A DNA stretch of 64,000 nt from Alloscardovia sp963543015 (lineage in GTDB: Bacteria > Actinomycetota > Actinomycetes > Actinomycetales > Bifidobacteriaceae), in the NCBI GenBank assembly GCA_963543015.1, contig CAUTYZ010000003.1, positions 1 to 64,000 of the forward strand, read 5' to 3'. The translations under genes were made by a program, and so were the position numbers. The notes below the pieces were generated by a model that made no database searches, was not told the origin of the DNA, and saw nothing but the letters and a program-made list of their open reading frames with translations. Every line of letters begins with the position of its first letter. Positions within the stretch are counted from its first letter, which is position 1. Below, piece by piece: positions 17,598-27,098 of this stretch.

Positions 17598-19646
17598 CTA
17601 TCGTGCGCTACGCGGTTCGCGTGATGCATTCAATGCCCACAGAATGGAGATAACGTCAATTGCTTCTTGACCAAATGCTCCGATCACTGCAGGAACTACA
17701 CCGAACGCTGCCACCAGCATTCCCACTATCGCCAATGCGAGACCTACCACTACTGCTTGAAGCATGACAGTGTGCGTACGACGAGCAATGACCATCGCGC
17801 GTGGAATAAGACTGATATCGTCATTCATGATGACCATATGCGCTGTTTCGGAAGCTGCAGTCGATGAACCATCTGTAACTGCTACACCGATATCCGCCGC
17901 TGCTAATACTGGCGCATCATTAACGCCATCGCCGACCATCATAGTAACCGTTTGGCTCGAGTGGTTTTCCGCGCGAGAAAGTCGACCATTGGTGAGGATG
18001 CGCTGCTTATGCTCAGGAAGAAGCTGTGCATGCACTCGATCAGCATCGATGCCCACCTGTGCAGCAATGCGCTGAGCCGACTCCACGCCATCACCGGTCA
18101 GCATAGAGATCGAACGAACGCCAAGCTGAGTAAGTTCAGAAATTGTGCTTGCTGCCTGAGCGCGTGGCACATCTTGCACAATAATGCGCCCGACGACAAT
18201 GCCATCGATAGACATGTATGCTGCCATCGATGATGGTTCAAGGTCTCGCCCATGTCGGCGGGCAGAACTTGCGGAGCTTCCCCTATACGTTCTGCGAGCG
18301 CGCATGTGGTGGAAGCCCTCGTCGTCGCTCGTTCCCTGCGCAAAAGATTCACGACCGATTCGTACATCATGTCCGTCAATTTGTGCGGAAATTCCCAAAC
18401 CGCTATGCTCTACGACATGGCTGACGGTTTCTGGATTAAGCGCTTCTTTCTGATTATCTGTTAAACGCGCGTATGCGTGACGCCCCGCTTGGGAAATTCC
18501 TTGAGCCAGAATATGAATGGAATACGATTCGATAATTCCTGCTGCTGCCAGTAACACATCATCAGAAAGATGTGCCCATTCCTGAGCACCCTCTGAATCA
18601 GAACGCTCGACGCGGACGACTTGTGGATGTTTTTGAGTTAATGTACCCGTTTTATCGAAGAATACATCAGTTACTCGTATCAACTGCTCGATAATTTCTT
18701 GACCTTTAATCAAAACTCCTGACGCTGCAAGCCGTGATGTTCCTCCCAGATACGCTACAGGAGCAGAAATAAGCAATGGGCATGGAGTTGCCAGCACAAG
18801 AACTTGAGCGAATCGTACAGGGTCTCCACTGATAAACCACGCTAAACCTGCGATAGCAAACGCGATAACGGTAAAAGGAACTGCCAGTAAATCAGCAGTT
18901 TTCACTACCTGGGGATGCGAATTTTGAGCATAACGTACCAAATCAACAATGCGCTGATACTGAGAGTTTGCAGCAGAAGCTGTCGCTCGGATGATAAAAC
19001 TTTCCGAACCATTAATTGCTCCAGAAGGAACGCGCTGCGCATTCAAAACTGTCTGCGGCAAGGCTTCGCCATTAATCATCGAAAGATTGACCACTGCACG
19101 TTCAGACATTACTACACCATCGACTGGAACAGTTTCACCCGGCTTCACGAGAAGCAAATCCATAACGCTCACATCATTCGCGTCAATATCGACAAGTGCA
19201 CTAGCCGCATCATTAGCATCGATACCCCGCGCAGATGGATTCGACAGGCGATGCGCAATCTGAGGAGTAGCGGATAAAAGCGACGTTAAATTCTGTTCCG
19301 CCGAATCATCCGCATACGATTCAATAACCGAACCGGAATAAATCATCAGCACAACGGTCCATGATGCCCAAAACTCCCCCACAGCAAGAGTTGAAAGAAT
19401 CGCGACAACTGCCAGCACATCCAAGCCCACATGTCCATCTTTGATGTCCTGAACCATGCCAGCAAGAGTATCGATCACCGTCACACATACGAGGACAGCG
19501 ACAATCCACATACGCCACGACGCGTATGCACTCATGCTCGGCAAACTCAATATCGCCAAAGCGACAAAAACACCAAGAGTCACGAACAGCATCGGCACTT
19601 CTCGTACGCTCTTCCACACTTTTGCCCACACTGATGATGCTGCCAT
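17598..19646 (-). CDS. P1B-type heavy-metal-transporting ATPase with TPC motif
   Basis: A 682-residue P-type ATPase. It has about six membrane helices, the transport motif TPCPLL, the phosphorylation loop DKTGTLTQ (Asp near residue 329), TGDGVESAQR and GDGVNDAPVL. It lacks an N-terminal metal-binding (HMA) domain. The usual HP dipeptide of the nucleotide site of P1B pumps is HI here (SIHILAQG). TPC instead of CPC places it outside the common Cu/Zn/Cd classes, so the metal is uncertain. AAGGG lies six bases before the ATG at 19646; the ATG at 19679 has no such site. It is divergent from the region holding the palindrome at 19858. Confidence 0.88.
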   Translation of the reverse strand: MAASSVWAKVWKSVREVPMLFVTLGVFVALAILSLPSMSAYASWRMWIVAVLVCVTVIDTLAGMVQDIKDGHVGLDVLAVVAILSTLAVGEFWASWTVVLMIYSGSVIESYADDSAEQNLTSLLSATPQIAHRLSNPSARGIDANDAASALVDIDANDVSVMDLLLVKPGETVPVDGVVMSERAVVNLSMINGEALPQTVLNAQRVPSGAINGSESFIIRATASAANSQYQRIVDLVRYAQNSHPQVVKTADLLAVPFTVIAFAIAGLAWFISGDPVRFAQVLVLATPCPLLISAPVAYLGGTSRLAASGVLIKGQEIIEQLIRVTDVFFDKTGTLTQKHPQVVRVERSDSEGAQEWAHLSDDVLLAAAGIIESYSIHILAQGISQAGRHAYARLTDNQKEALNPETVSHVVEHSGLGISAQIDGHDVRIGRESFAQGTSDDEGFHHMRARRTYRGSSASSARRHGRDLEPSSMAAYMSIDGIVVGRIIVQDVPRAQAASTISELTQLGVRSISMLTGDGVESAQRIAAQVGIDADRVHAQLLPEHKQRILTNGRLSRAENHSSQTVTMMVGDGVNDAPVLAAADIGVAVTDGSSTAASETAHMVIMNDDISLIPRAMVIARRTHTVMLQAVVVGLALAIVGMLVAAFGVVPAVIGAFGQEAIDVISILWALNASREPRSAR

Positions 19647-20064
19647 AATTGCCCTTCTTCTCGCAATTTCGGATTGCATGTATACCGATTTTTCTCGATC
19701 TCTTGTCTCAGCTTCTTAGCGGTTGCAATTCTAATACGTATGTCGATTTCGCGGTAGATGTCTGCGAGGGAGATGTCGGTGAGATAGATGTTTGTGACGA
19801 ATCATTCTTTGCGCATTCACCATTCACGACCAAATCAATGACCACTATGTGACCAATTTCGATATATATCGAATTCCTATTACGGCCTATGATAAAGAAG
19901 ATGTCAGTGAGGTATTCGAAGAGCTGAACTGCTCGTGACAGACCTGATGAGCAAAGTTGCGCACCATCGGGAAAACCAGACAGTCAGGGAATCAGGACAG
20001 TTGGGAAAGTCACGCACGAGCTTTCGAAATACCAATAAATAAATACAGTAGGCACAGAAACTAG
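19647..20064. other. 418-base gap between the metal ATPase and the MFS pseudogene
   Basis: No convincing gene is present. It holds the promoter of the divergent ATPase and a 16-bp palindrome at 19858. A 27-codon GTG-started frame (19851-19934) runs across the palindrome. I do not recognise its product, and it may be chance or the remnant of a regulator. Confidence 0.5.
19858..19873. promoter_or_regulatory. Perfect 16-bp palindrome, candidate operator
   Basis: TTCGATATATATCGAA is a perfect palindrome 212 bases upstream of the metal ATPase start and 192 bases before the MFS pseudogene. Its form suits a dimeric repressor. No regulator gene is adjacent in this window, so the assignment is positional only. 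Confidence 0.35.
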
Positions 20065-21371
20065 GTGGGACAATTGCCGAAACGTACGATACTGCAACGG
20101 TTGCGTATCATTAATCCAGCCCTGCGTTGGGCTATGCCCGGATTCTCCTTATCCATGCTGGGAAACAGCGCGTACGAAGGATCCGTTCTTCCATCCGTTA
20201 TCCTCGTTGGACTTCCTGCATGGGTGGTCGCTTTCCGTAAAACTTTCGGCGTTGTAGCTGATTTTGCGTCGCCTGCTTCCGCGTGAATCGTGGATAAACT
20301 TGGCGGCTTTCGAGCGTTGGCTCTGACCGAAGGAGTGGAAGGCTTCCTCAGCTTAATTCCTCTTCTTATCCCGATGTCTTTGCCGATGTAGAAGTAGTCG
20401 CTCTTAGGACTGTCATGCGCATTGCTCCTTACAGGGCAGGTTATTGACATCGCAAGCGAAGTTTTTGAAGTCGACGCAGCTGGCGGCGACGAAGATATGC
20501 TGGTCGATTACAGCGGTGTGATTGGAATTGTGTCGAGTGTGGCTGGAAGCTTGCTCGGATCACCATTAGGCGCATGGATGGCTAATTGGTCTATTCCTAT
20601 CGCTCTCGCTTTCTCCGCTATCACGTCTTTCGGCGCGTGCGCGACTCGTTTTGCTATGCGAGCAGATATCACTGCAAGCATGACTTCTCCTGAGAAAACG
20701 TCTGAGAAAATAGCGATACCGATACACACATTTCCGACGAGGCAGCGGATTCAGATTCGAATTCCGACTCGGATTCAGATTCAGTCGATTCGACGTCATC
20801 GTCTGCTTCCGCTTCTGCATCTCCTGTCACGACGCGAACTCGTCTGGGACTGCTTTTAGGCTCCTTGCTCGTCGCTCTCGTGCCTTCATGCTCGACCGCG
20901 TACATTTTGCTCGGAATGGGCAACGAATATGGCCCACAAGTTCTGACTGTAACAGCGCTTATTTCCGGTATCGCTGATGTACTTGCATCGTTCATTTACG
21001 CGCATTTTGCATCTCAGCTGGGAATGCGAAAAATGGCGACAATTGGCGTTGCTGTATACGCCGTCGGCTTTGCGGGTCTTCTCGTACCGTGGTTGCCGGG
21101 GATTTACACTGCATATGCTGTAGCGAGTGTGGGAGCAATTTTGCTCGTTCACCCAATTATCGTGTCTCGTCAGCTCCTCTTTAGGGGAAGCGAACTGGCA
21201 CAATTCTCAGGACGCGCACGTTTTGCTTACGCTCTCGGCGGTACGGTCGGATCATGGATTGGCTGGATGCTGTCCTCATCATGGCGTTTCTTGCCTATCC
21301 TGCCGCTGATTTTAATTCTCGGATTCTTGCTTGTTCTGCCACAGCTTCCAGCTACGCAAAAGAAGAAGTAA
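20065..21371 (+). pseudogene. Decayed major facilitator superfamily transporter
   Basis: Remnant of a ~430-residue MFS permease. The first part opens with GTG at 20065. It is stopped in frame by TGA at 20284 and by TAG at 20389 and 20395, after which the same frame continues with helical membrane sequence to about 20700. A frameshift between about 20695 and 20720 moves the rest into another frame. That frame begins with an Asp/Ser-rich cytoplasmic loop (DSDSNSDSDSDS) and holds the last six helices to the stop at 21371. With at least three nonsense codons and one frameshift it cannot make a full transporter. Substrate unknown. Confidence 0.8.
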
Positions 21372-21406
21372 CGACGAATTAGTACCCCGACGACTGCACT
21401 CTCCTC

Positions 21407-21440
21407 AGTGGTATGCGCTCCCACGCATACCACTTTTTTG
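21407..21440 (+). terminator. Rho-independent terminator after the MFS pseudogene
   Basis: AGTGGTATGCG (21407-21417) pairs perfectly with CGCATACCACT (21424-21434) around a six-base loop and is followed by TTTTTG. Confidence 0.85.
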
Positions 21441-21521
21441 TAGAATTTTGTAGAATATCCCATTCCGATATACTCGTATCACAAGCACTGCATGACATCT
21501 CATGACATCTAAGGAGCGCCC

Positions 21522-21915
21522 ATGCCTACCCCACTCCCACCAGAATTTGACGAGTATCTTGAAGGACCTCGCGTTCCTGACACGACCCGTGAATTTTTGC
21601 GAGAACTGCTCACTTGGATGTGCGAAAATCATCCAGAACTCGATACACGCATCGCGTGGAATCAGCCTATGTTTACCCATCACGGCTCGTTTATCATCGG
21701 TTTTTCTGCATCAAGCAAACACTTAAGCTGCGCTCCTAGAAGTCCCGACGCTTGAACTTCTCCGTGATGAATTCAGCGAGCGCGGATATAAATGCCTCAA
21801 AAAGACCATTAACTTTCCGCTCGATAAACCGCTGCCCTATGATCTTGTCGAGAAAATAATTACGGAGCAAATGAAGCTTAAGAAAGATGTGGACACGTTC
21901 TGGTTCCATGCATAG
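21522..21915 (+). pseudogene. DUF1801 (YdhG-like) protein, frameshifted
   Basis: A small YdhG/DUF1801-type protein, a family fitting an iron-chaperone-like fold. The first frame gives PPEFDEYLEGP and FTHHGSFIIGFSASSKHL, then runs off at 21755. The continuation, beginning EVPTLELLRDEFSERGY and ending in DTFWFHA, is in the next frame to the stop at 21913. Removing one base near 21738 (CCTAGAAG to CCTGAAG) restores a ~130-residue protein. One extra base is the only defect, so a sequencing error or very recent mutation is possible. Confidence 0.75.
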
Positions 21916-21981
21916 TCACACATGTGCAGCCGTAGGAATTACATCAATTGAATTCTAAAAATAAAAGAGAATGTTTACGAG

Positions 21982-22052
21982 AGCGAATGACGGGAGTCGA
22001 ACCCGCCTCTAGAGCTTGGGAAGCTCTCATTCTACCGATGAACTACATTCGC
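21982..22052 (-). tRNA. tRNA-Gly (anticodon CCC)
   Basis: On the minus strand the acceptor arms GCGAATG and CATTCGC pair fully and the discriminator is T. The anticodon stem is AGAGC/GCTCT with loop TTCCCAA, giving anticodon CCC for the glycine codon GGG. T arm GCGGG-TTCGACT-CCCGT. CCA is not encoded. Confidence 0.95.
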
Positions 22053-22163
22053 AAATGTGCTTCTTAAGTGCACACGAAGCACGTGAATTAGTGTAGCACC
22101 GACTGCGCCTATCCTCCAGTAGCGTCGTCTACACACCATTCATCTAGCGCGTCGGAAAACAAA

Positions 22164-22209
22164 AACTCTTGCTTTTAGCTATCTGGGAGGAACCCTAAAA
22201 GCAAGAGTT
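22164..22209 (-). terminator. Rho-independent terminator of htpX
   Basis: A perfect 14-bp stem (22164-22177 with 22196-22209). On the minus strand it is followed by TTTGTTTTCC. It lies 30 bases after the htpX stop. Confidence 0.85.
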
Positions 22210-22239
22210 AAAATTTTAGTAGCCACAGCATATCACATT

Positions 22240-23181
22240 TTATGACTGCTGATAGCCCATTCCATTATTAGCCTGCTGGCCATATGGATTTTGTGGTATC
22301 TGCCCCATCTGCACAGCCATCTCGTTAAGACGGGCGATACGCGCAGCTGTTGGTGGATGAGTTGCAAAAAACTTATTGATATCTTCTGCCCTAAAAGGAT
22401 TCGCAATCATCATCGCCGACACATTTTCCGTACCCGGAGTTTTGCGTAATGGGACGTTCTGTACAGTGTTTTCAATTTTGTACAATGCTGATGCCAGAGC
22501 CAGTGGATCACCACTCAAAGTCGACCCATCTTCGTCAGCATCATACTCACGCGTACGAGAAATTGCCATCTGCACAAGCGATGCACCAATTGGCGCAAGA
22601 ATCAAAGTCAGCACTCCACCGATAACAGCAAGAGGACCAGAACTGCGGTCATTATCCTTTGACGATACGCCGAAGAATTGCAATGAATACGCCAAATACG
22701 TCACGATCATCGACATGGCTGAAGCAATGGATGACGTCAAAATATCGTGGTTATACACATGCATCAATTCATGTCCCAAAACACCACGAATTTCGCGCTC
22801 ATCAAGAAGATCCAAAATCCCCTGCGTGCAGCACACAGCCGCATGATGCTCATTTCGACCCGTTGCAAAAGCATTCGGTGACATCGTTGGAGCGATATAA
22901 ATACGAGGCATTGGCTTGCCTGCACGCGTGGAGAGTTCGCGCACAATGGCATACAGCTGAGGCTGCTCCTGTTCGCTGACTTCACGCGCTTGCATCGACG
23001 CGAGGGACAGCGAGTCTGAGAACCAGTAGCTAGCGAAGGTCACACCCACCGAGAGCAGCACATAGAAGCCCAAGGTGGCTTGCGAATGACCGGTAAAGTA
23101 CCATACCGCATAAATGATGACCCACATGATGGCAAAAAGACCAAGAGTTTTCACACCATTAGCATGTCTTCGAATGCGCAT
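22240..23181 (-). CDS. htpX: Membrane-bound zinc metalloprotease HtpX (M48B)
   Basis: A 313-residue protease of membrane-protein quality control. Two N-terminal membrane helices are followed by the active-site helix LGHELMHVYNHD (HEXXH). Further hydrophobic segments and the downstream conserved region with SRTREYDADEDG supply the third zinc ligand. The C-terminus is Gln/Asn/Gly-rich. The start at 23181 has GGGAGG five bases upstream; the longer frame does not fit the family. It is followed by its own terminator. Confidence 0.93.
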   Translation of the reverse strand: MRIRRHANGVKTLGLFAIMWVIIYAVWYFTGHSQATLGFYVLLSVGVTFASYWFSDSLSLASMQAREVSEQEQPQLYAIVRELSTRAGKPMPRIYIAPTMSPNAFATGRNEHHAAVCCTQGILDLLDEREIRGVLGHELMHVYNHDILTSSIASAMSMIVTYLAYSLQFFGVSSKDNDRSSGPLAVIGGVLTLILAPIGASLVQMAISRTREYDADEDGSTLSGDPLALASALYKIENTVQNVPLRKTPGTENVSAMMIANPFRAEDINKFFATHPPTAARIARLNEMAVQMGQIPQNPYGQQANNGMGYQQS

Positions 23182-23269
23182 ATTCGCCTCCCTACTGGTA
23201 GTTACGCGTAGCATGGATGAGCAATTCTTGCTGAAAATTATACTCGCTTCACGCCGTCATTTCTTGTGT

Positions 23270-24691
23270 TTACTCGCCACGCGCAATCTGACGCAACTGA
23301 TTTTCATCAATGACCTTGATGTGTTCACGCTTGACCTGTGCACCCATCTCACGCTCATAGGTATCTACTCGCTGCCATGCTGCATAGTCAAGTGGACGCA
23401 CGCCGCGCTCAGTAAGAAGGTCTACGATATCCGACTCAGCATTGCGAGCAATTCGTCCTTTACCGTCAGACTGAGCCCAATCCTCAAGAATGTTTTCCAC
23501 AGTCTCGAGAGCATCAGATTTTGTAGAACCAATTAAGCCCACAGGACCGCGCTTTGCCCAACCAGTCGCATACACATACGGATGATCTGCAATGCGACCG
23601 CCCTCGTTATCGAGAGTGTATGCAGCCTCGTCGTAAGGAATACCCGGAACTTCTGCCGGCTTATATCCGATAGCATGATAAACAGCCTGGACTGCGATAT
23701 CTTCCACCACACCTGTTCCCGACATCACGCCTTCAGGAGTTGTCACTGTTTTTTCGATACGAAGTGCCTCTACCGAACCGTCATCAGCTGTTACTACTTC
23801 TACAGGATTTGCGTTGAAGTGCAGATAGAAACGACGGCGAGCAGGATTTCCTTCATAATCGACGTGCTTATCCATCATGGTTACGCTCATCTCACGCACA
23901 GCAAGAAGCTCGTCGACCATTTGACGTGTCAATTTATCCTGACCAGCCACTTCAAGGTGTGCCTTGGTCAGTATTTCCGCTCCGAAATCTTCTTCATACG
24001 TGACAATTTCCACACCTGGCAGTGCTTCCAATTCGCGCAATTCCTGAACCGAGAATTTTGCATGCGAAACGTCACGGCGTACAAAAACGTGAACGTCTTC
24101 TGCTTTATTCGCATCCAAGCCGTCATACACATTCTGAGGAATATCCGTATGCAGCAGATTCTGAGGATAGCGAACGAGCAAACGCGACACATCCATTGCG
24201 ACATTTCCGCCGCCCAATACAGCGACTTGGCGAGCATCCAATGGCCACTGTGGAGAAGCCGTTGGATAACCGTCATACCATTCCACAAATTTTGCAGCAC
24301 CGTACACACCACGTGCATCCGCGCCAGGAATAGTGAGCGGACGATCGTCAATTGCACCCGTTGCGAAAATTACCGCATCATAACGGTCACGCACATCGTC
24401 AAGATCGATATCGCGTCCAAACTCGACATCAGCAAGAAGACGAATCTGAGGATTATTCAGCGTCTTTTCCAAAGCTCCAATGATGAACTTAATCGCTGGA
24501 TGATCAGGCGCTACACCATAACGCACAAGCCCAAAAGGAACTGGCAATTTTTCAAATAAATCAATCTGAACAGTGGTATCGGCGCCTAATCCAAGCTCCT
24601 CGCGCTGTGCTTCAACTTGGCGAAGGAGGATGTCCGATACGTACACGCCCGCAGGCCCCGCTCCAATAACTGCTACCTTGATGTCACGCAT
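23270..24691 (-). CDS. fprA: Ferredoxin/adrenodoxin-type NADP+ reductase (FprA-like)
   Basis: A 473-residue flavoprotein passing electrons between NADPH and ferredoxin. The N-terminal FAD site is VIGAGPAGVYVSD, followed by GLVRYGVAPDHP, a family hallmark of adrenodoxin reductases. The NADP site includes VLGGGNVAMDVSRLL and the C-terminal ATGWAKRGPVGLIGSTKSDA completes the fold. Length matches FprA. No good Shine-Dalgarno sequence precedes the start. A promoter-like 15-mer at 24826 is shared with htrA. Confidence 0.92.
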   Translation of the reverse strand: MRDIKVAVIGAGPAGVYVSDILLRQVEAQREELGLGADTTVQIDLFEKLPVPFGLVRYGVAPDHPAIKFIIGALEKTLNNPQIRLLADVEFGRDIDLDDVRDRYDAVIFATGAIDDRPLTIPGADARGVYGAAKFVEWYDGYPTASPQWPLDARQVAVLGGGNVAMDVSRLLVRYPQNLLHTDIPQNVYDGLDANKAEDVHVFVRRDVSHAKFSVQELRELEALPGVEIVTYEEDFGAEILTKAHLEVAGQDKLTRQMVDELLAVREMSVTMMDKHVDYEGNPARRRFYLHFNANPVEVVTADDGSVEALRIEKTVTTPEGVMSGTGVVEDIAVQAVYHAIGYKPAEVPGIPYDEAAYTLDNEGGRIADHPYVYATGWAKRGPVGLIGSTKSDALETVENILEDWAQSDGKGRIARNAESDIVDLLTERGVRPLDYAAWQRVDTYEREMGAQVKREHIKVIDENQLRQIARGE

Positions 24692-24825
24692 AAATCTGTA
24701 CGCCTATCTGTTATCTGTGTTAATCGTCAATCTATATTGTTCATTGCTCATCATCAGCGCGAGACGCATGTATTGTCTGTAGTGTTACCATGCATTCAGC
24801 GCGCTCGCGTCCAATTTACTGATTA

Positions 24826-24843
24826 CTAGCTTATAGGAAAGCG
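24826..24843 (-). promoter_or_regulatory. Promoter-like motif upstream of fprA, shared with htrA
   Basis: Minus strand TTTCCTATAAGCTAG, about 135 bases before fprA. The identical 15-mer occurs on the same strand about 50 bases before htrA (26846-26860). TATAAG would serve as the -10 box; no consensus -35 box is visible in either copy. Shared sequence in equivalent positions suggests co-regulation. Confidence 0.45.
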
Positions 24844-24866
24844 TGAGCAAAGTACATGGAATATGA

Positions 24867-24920
24867 AAAACCTCACTCTCTGTGACTGCACCGATGAGTG
24901 TATACAGAGAATGAGGTTTT
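24867..24920 (-). terminator. Rho-independent terminator of htrA
   Basis: A 17-bp stem with one mismatch (24867-24883 with 24904-24920). On the minus strand it is followed by TTTTTCATATT. It lies 41 bases beyond the htrA stop. Confidence 0.8.
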
Positions 24921-24960
24921 AGCGCAGTGCAATCCTGAGCTCTATGAGCGGTTATCGCTA

Positions 24961-26796
24961 TTAGTCGTTATTGCCCTGCTGCTCGCGGTAACGCTTGAGC
25001 AAATCTTCCCAGCTTTCGTTGGAATTATTGCCGTTGTTATTGTTCTGCGAGTTATTGTTGGAGCTGTTGTCATTTGTTTCTGGAGTATCTGCCTTCGTTT
25101 CAGCACTATCCAAAGTAACAACTACCTGCGTAGTCGAATTATTACGTACGACAGTCAGCGTCGCTTCCTCACCTTCCTGAGCAGCACGAATATATCCGAG
25201 AAGCTGGTTAATGGAGTTTACGGTCTTACCGTTATAACCGATGATGACATCCCCCTCGCGAAGACCAGCCTTCTGTGCCGCCGAGCCGCTCTTGACAGAA
25301 GCAATTTGTGCACCAGTCTGCGTACCATTCTGGCTTGTAACTTCAACTGTACGCGCGGTAATACCCAATTCGACGTGAGTTACAGAGCCGTCCTGCATGA
25401 GGGAGTTAGCAACCCACTTTGCCAAATTCGATGGGATAGCAAAACCGATACCTACAGAACCCAAGCTTGATCCGCCGGACGTGGTGGATGCAGTAGCAAT
25501 AGAGGAGTTGATACCAATCAATTGACCCTCAGTGTTGAAGGTTGGGCCACCAGAATTACCCTGGTTAATGGATGCATCAATCTGGATTGCGTTCGTTGCA
25601 ACTACTGTGTTATCCGACTGTTGCACGGTTACAGGGCGGTTCAATGCAGAAATGATACCGCTTGTTACCGTATTCTGGTATCCCAATGGGCTACCAATTG
25701 CCATGACCTGCTGGCCGACAGCGAGCTTGTCTGAGTTTGCAAATTCTACGACGGTCAAATCTGAAGGGGCATCCTCCATCTGGATAACTGCCAAATCGGT
25801 ACTTGGATCAGTTCCGATAATCTTTGCACTGTAGATCTTGCCGTCAGACATCGTCACGGACAGATTCGAAGCGCCATCTACTACGTGATTATTGGTGATA
25901 ATATAACCATCTTGGCTAATAATTGCACCCGAACCAGTAACAGTTCCTTCAGAAACTTGTCCACGAATCAAAACAACTGCTGGGGAAACCTTCTTGGCGA
26001 CTGCTACCCAATTTGCTGAGCCGCTTGAGCTGGAGGATGTATCAGGAGCATCGATAACGGATGTCGCGCTGCCTGATCCTGGAACCTTGATCCATCCGCT
26101 TGAAATTGCTGCAACGGTCATACCGAAGACGAGTAAAGCAGCCAGAACGCCTGCTGCCACAGCAGACCAAACTGCAGCAATTGTCGTCTTCTTTTTCTGC
26201 TGAGTCGATGCGTATTGAGAAGCACCGTGAGCAGTGACGCTTGCACGAGTACCGGATGCGTTCGCTGGATCAGCAAAAGGATTTGCAGCATTTTGGTTAG
26301 CTACATACATTGGCGAACCAGGTACGCTGGATGGCTGCTGAGCTGGATTTGCAGCTGGGGTCGCAACTGGATTGGTAGCCGCTGAGGCATTATCCACCGG
26401 TGGGATTGTCTGTGTTGGAACTGCTGACGTGTTTCCTGCCGGAACGATACGAGTTGGATTATATGCTGGGACGACCGTTGGTCCCTGCTGTGTGTATGGG
26501 TTGCTCTGAGGAGCAGCTGGCTGACCCTGAGCTGAGTAGTATGGTGCATTCTGTGGAGCAGAAGGCTGAACAGGCTGCTGTGGCTGAGTCTGGTTCTGCT
26601 GTGGAGCTACACTTCCCTGCTGTGGAGCGTTCTGCTGAGCTGGGAATGTAGGATACACGCGGGTTGGGTCGGAAGACTGCGTAGGATACTGCTGAGTTGA
26701 CTGCTCCTGTGCAGGCTGTGATGCATCGTTGGAATTGTTGTTTACATTATTGAATGACGAGGCGTTCTGTGCCTGGTCGAAGGTTTCATCTGCCAT
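24961..26796 (-). CDS. htrA: HtrA/DegP-type serine protease with PDZ domain
   Basis: A 611-residue membrane-anchored protease that degrades or refolds damaged exported proteins. The first ~200 residues are a cytoplasmic Gln/Pro/Asn-rich tail, followed by one transmembrane helix at ~203-234. The trypsin-like domain has catalytic His in TNNHVV (~303), Asp in STDLAVI (~334) and Ser in GNSGGP (~415). A PDZ domain (SAAQKAGLREGDVIIGYNG) and an Asn-rich tail follow. AAAGGAG lies just before the ATG. A promoter-like motif is shared with fprA. Confidence 0.94.
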   Translation of the reverse strand: MADETFDQAQNASSFNNVNNNSNDASQPAQEQSTQQYPTQSSDPTRVYPTFPAQQNAPQQGSVAPQQNQTQPQQPVQPSAPQNAPYYSAQGQPAAPQSNPYTQQGPTVVPAYNPTRIVPAGNTSAVPTQTIPPVDNASAATNPVATPAANPAQQPSSVPGSPMYVANQNAANPFADPANASGTRASVTAHGASQYASTQQKKKTTIAAVWSAVAAGVLAALLVFGMTVAAISSGWIKVPGSGSATSVIDAPDTSSSSSGSANWVAVAKKVSPAVVLIRGQVSEGTVTGSGAIISQDGYIITNNHVVDGASNLSVTMSDGKIYSAKIIGTDPSTDLAVIQMEDAPSDLTVVEFANSDKLAVGQQVMAIGSPLGYQNTVTSGIISALNRPVTVQQSDNTVVATNAIQIDASINQGNSGGPTFNTEGQLIGINSSIATASTTSGGSSLGSVGIGFAIPSNLAKWVANSLMQDGSVTHVELGITARTVEVTSQNGTQTGAQIASVKSGSAAQKAGLREGDVIIGYNGKTVNSINQLLGYIRAAQEGEEATLTVVRNNSTTQVVVTLDSAETKADTPETNDNSSNNNSQNNNNGNNSNESWEDLLKRYREQQGNND

Positions 26797-27098
26797 TTTT
26801 CTCCTTTAGCACCTATATGACGTCGTGACGGCGATCTTCTATTTGCTAGCTTATAGGAAAACGCATAAACCTGAGAGGATTCTGAAAATGGACTCAAAAG
26901 TTTCTGTTTTCTGCCCTCAGCGCAGGATTCTCCAAAATTAATGCGATTAACACTTCTATTTAACCATGTCGGATATATATCAATTCTGCAAGATTGCTAG
27001 AGGAAAATATAAAGTGTCGTTAAAAGAACCCTAATGAGCATGCACTTTTATCCGGGAATTCTCACTGTCCATTCATAGGCATGATTTACAGTAGTAGT
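26797..27098. other. Divergent promoter region between htrA and tgt
   Basis: About 300 bases with no gene. Near htrA it carries the promoter-like motif at 26846 and an ATGACGTCGTGACG stretch near 26819. The half next to tgt is AT-rich. Nothing else is recognised. Confidence 0.5.
26846..26863 (-). promoter_or_regulatory. Promoter-like motif upstream of htrA, shared with fprA
   Basis: Minus strand TTTCCTATAAGCTAG at 26846-26860, preceded by CGT. It is identical over 15 bases to the motif upstream of fprA. The -10-like TATAAG places a start point about 45 bases before the htrA ATG. Confidence 0.5.
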
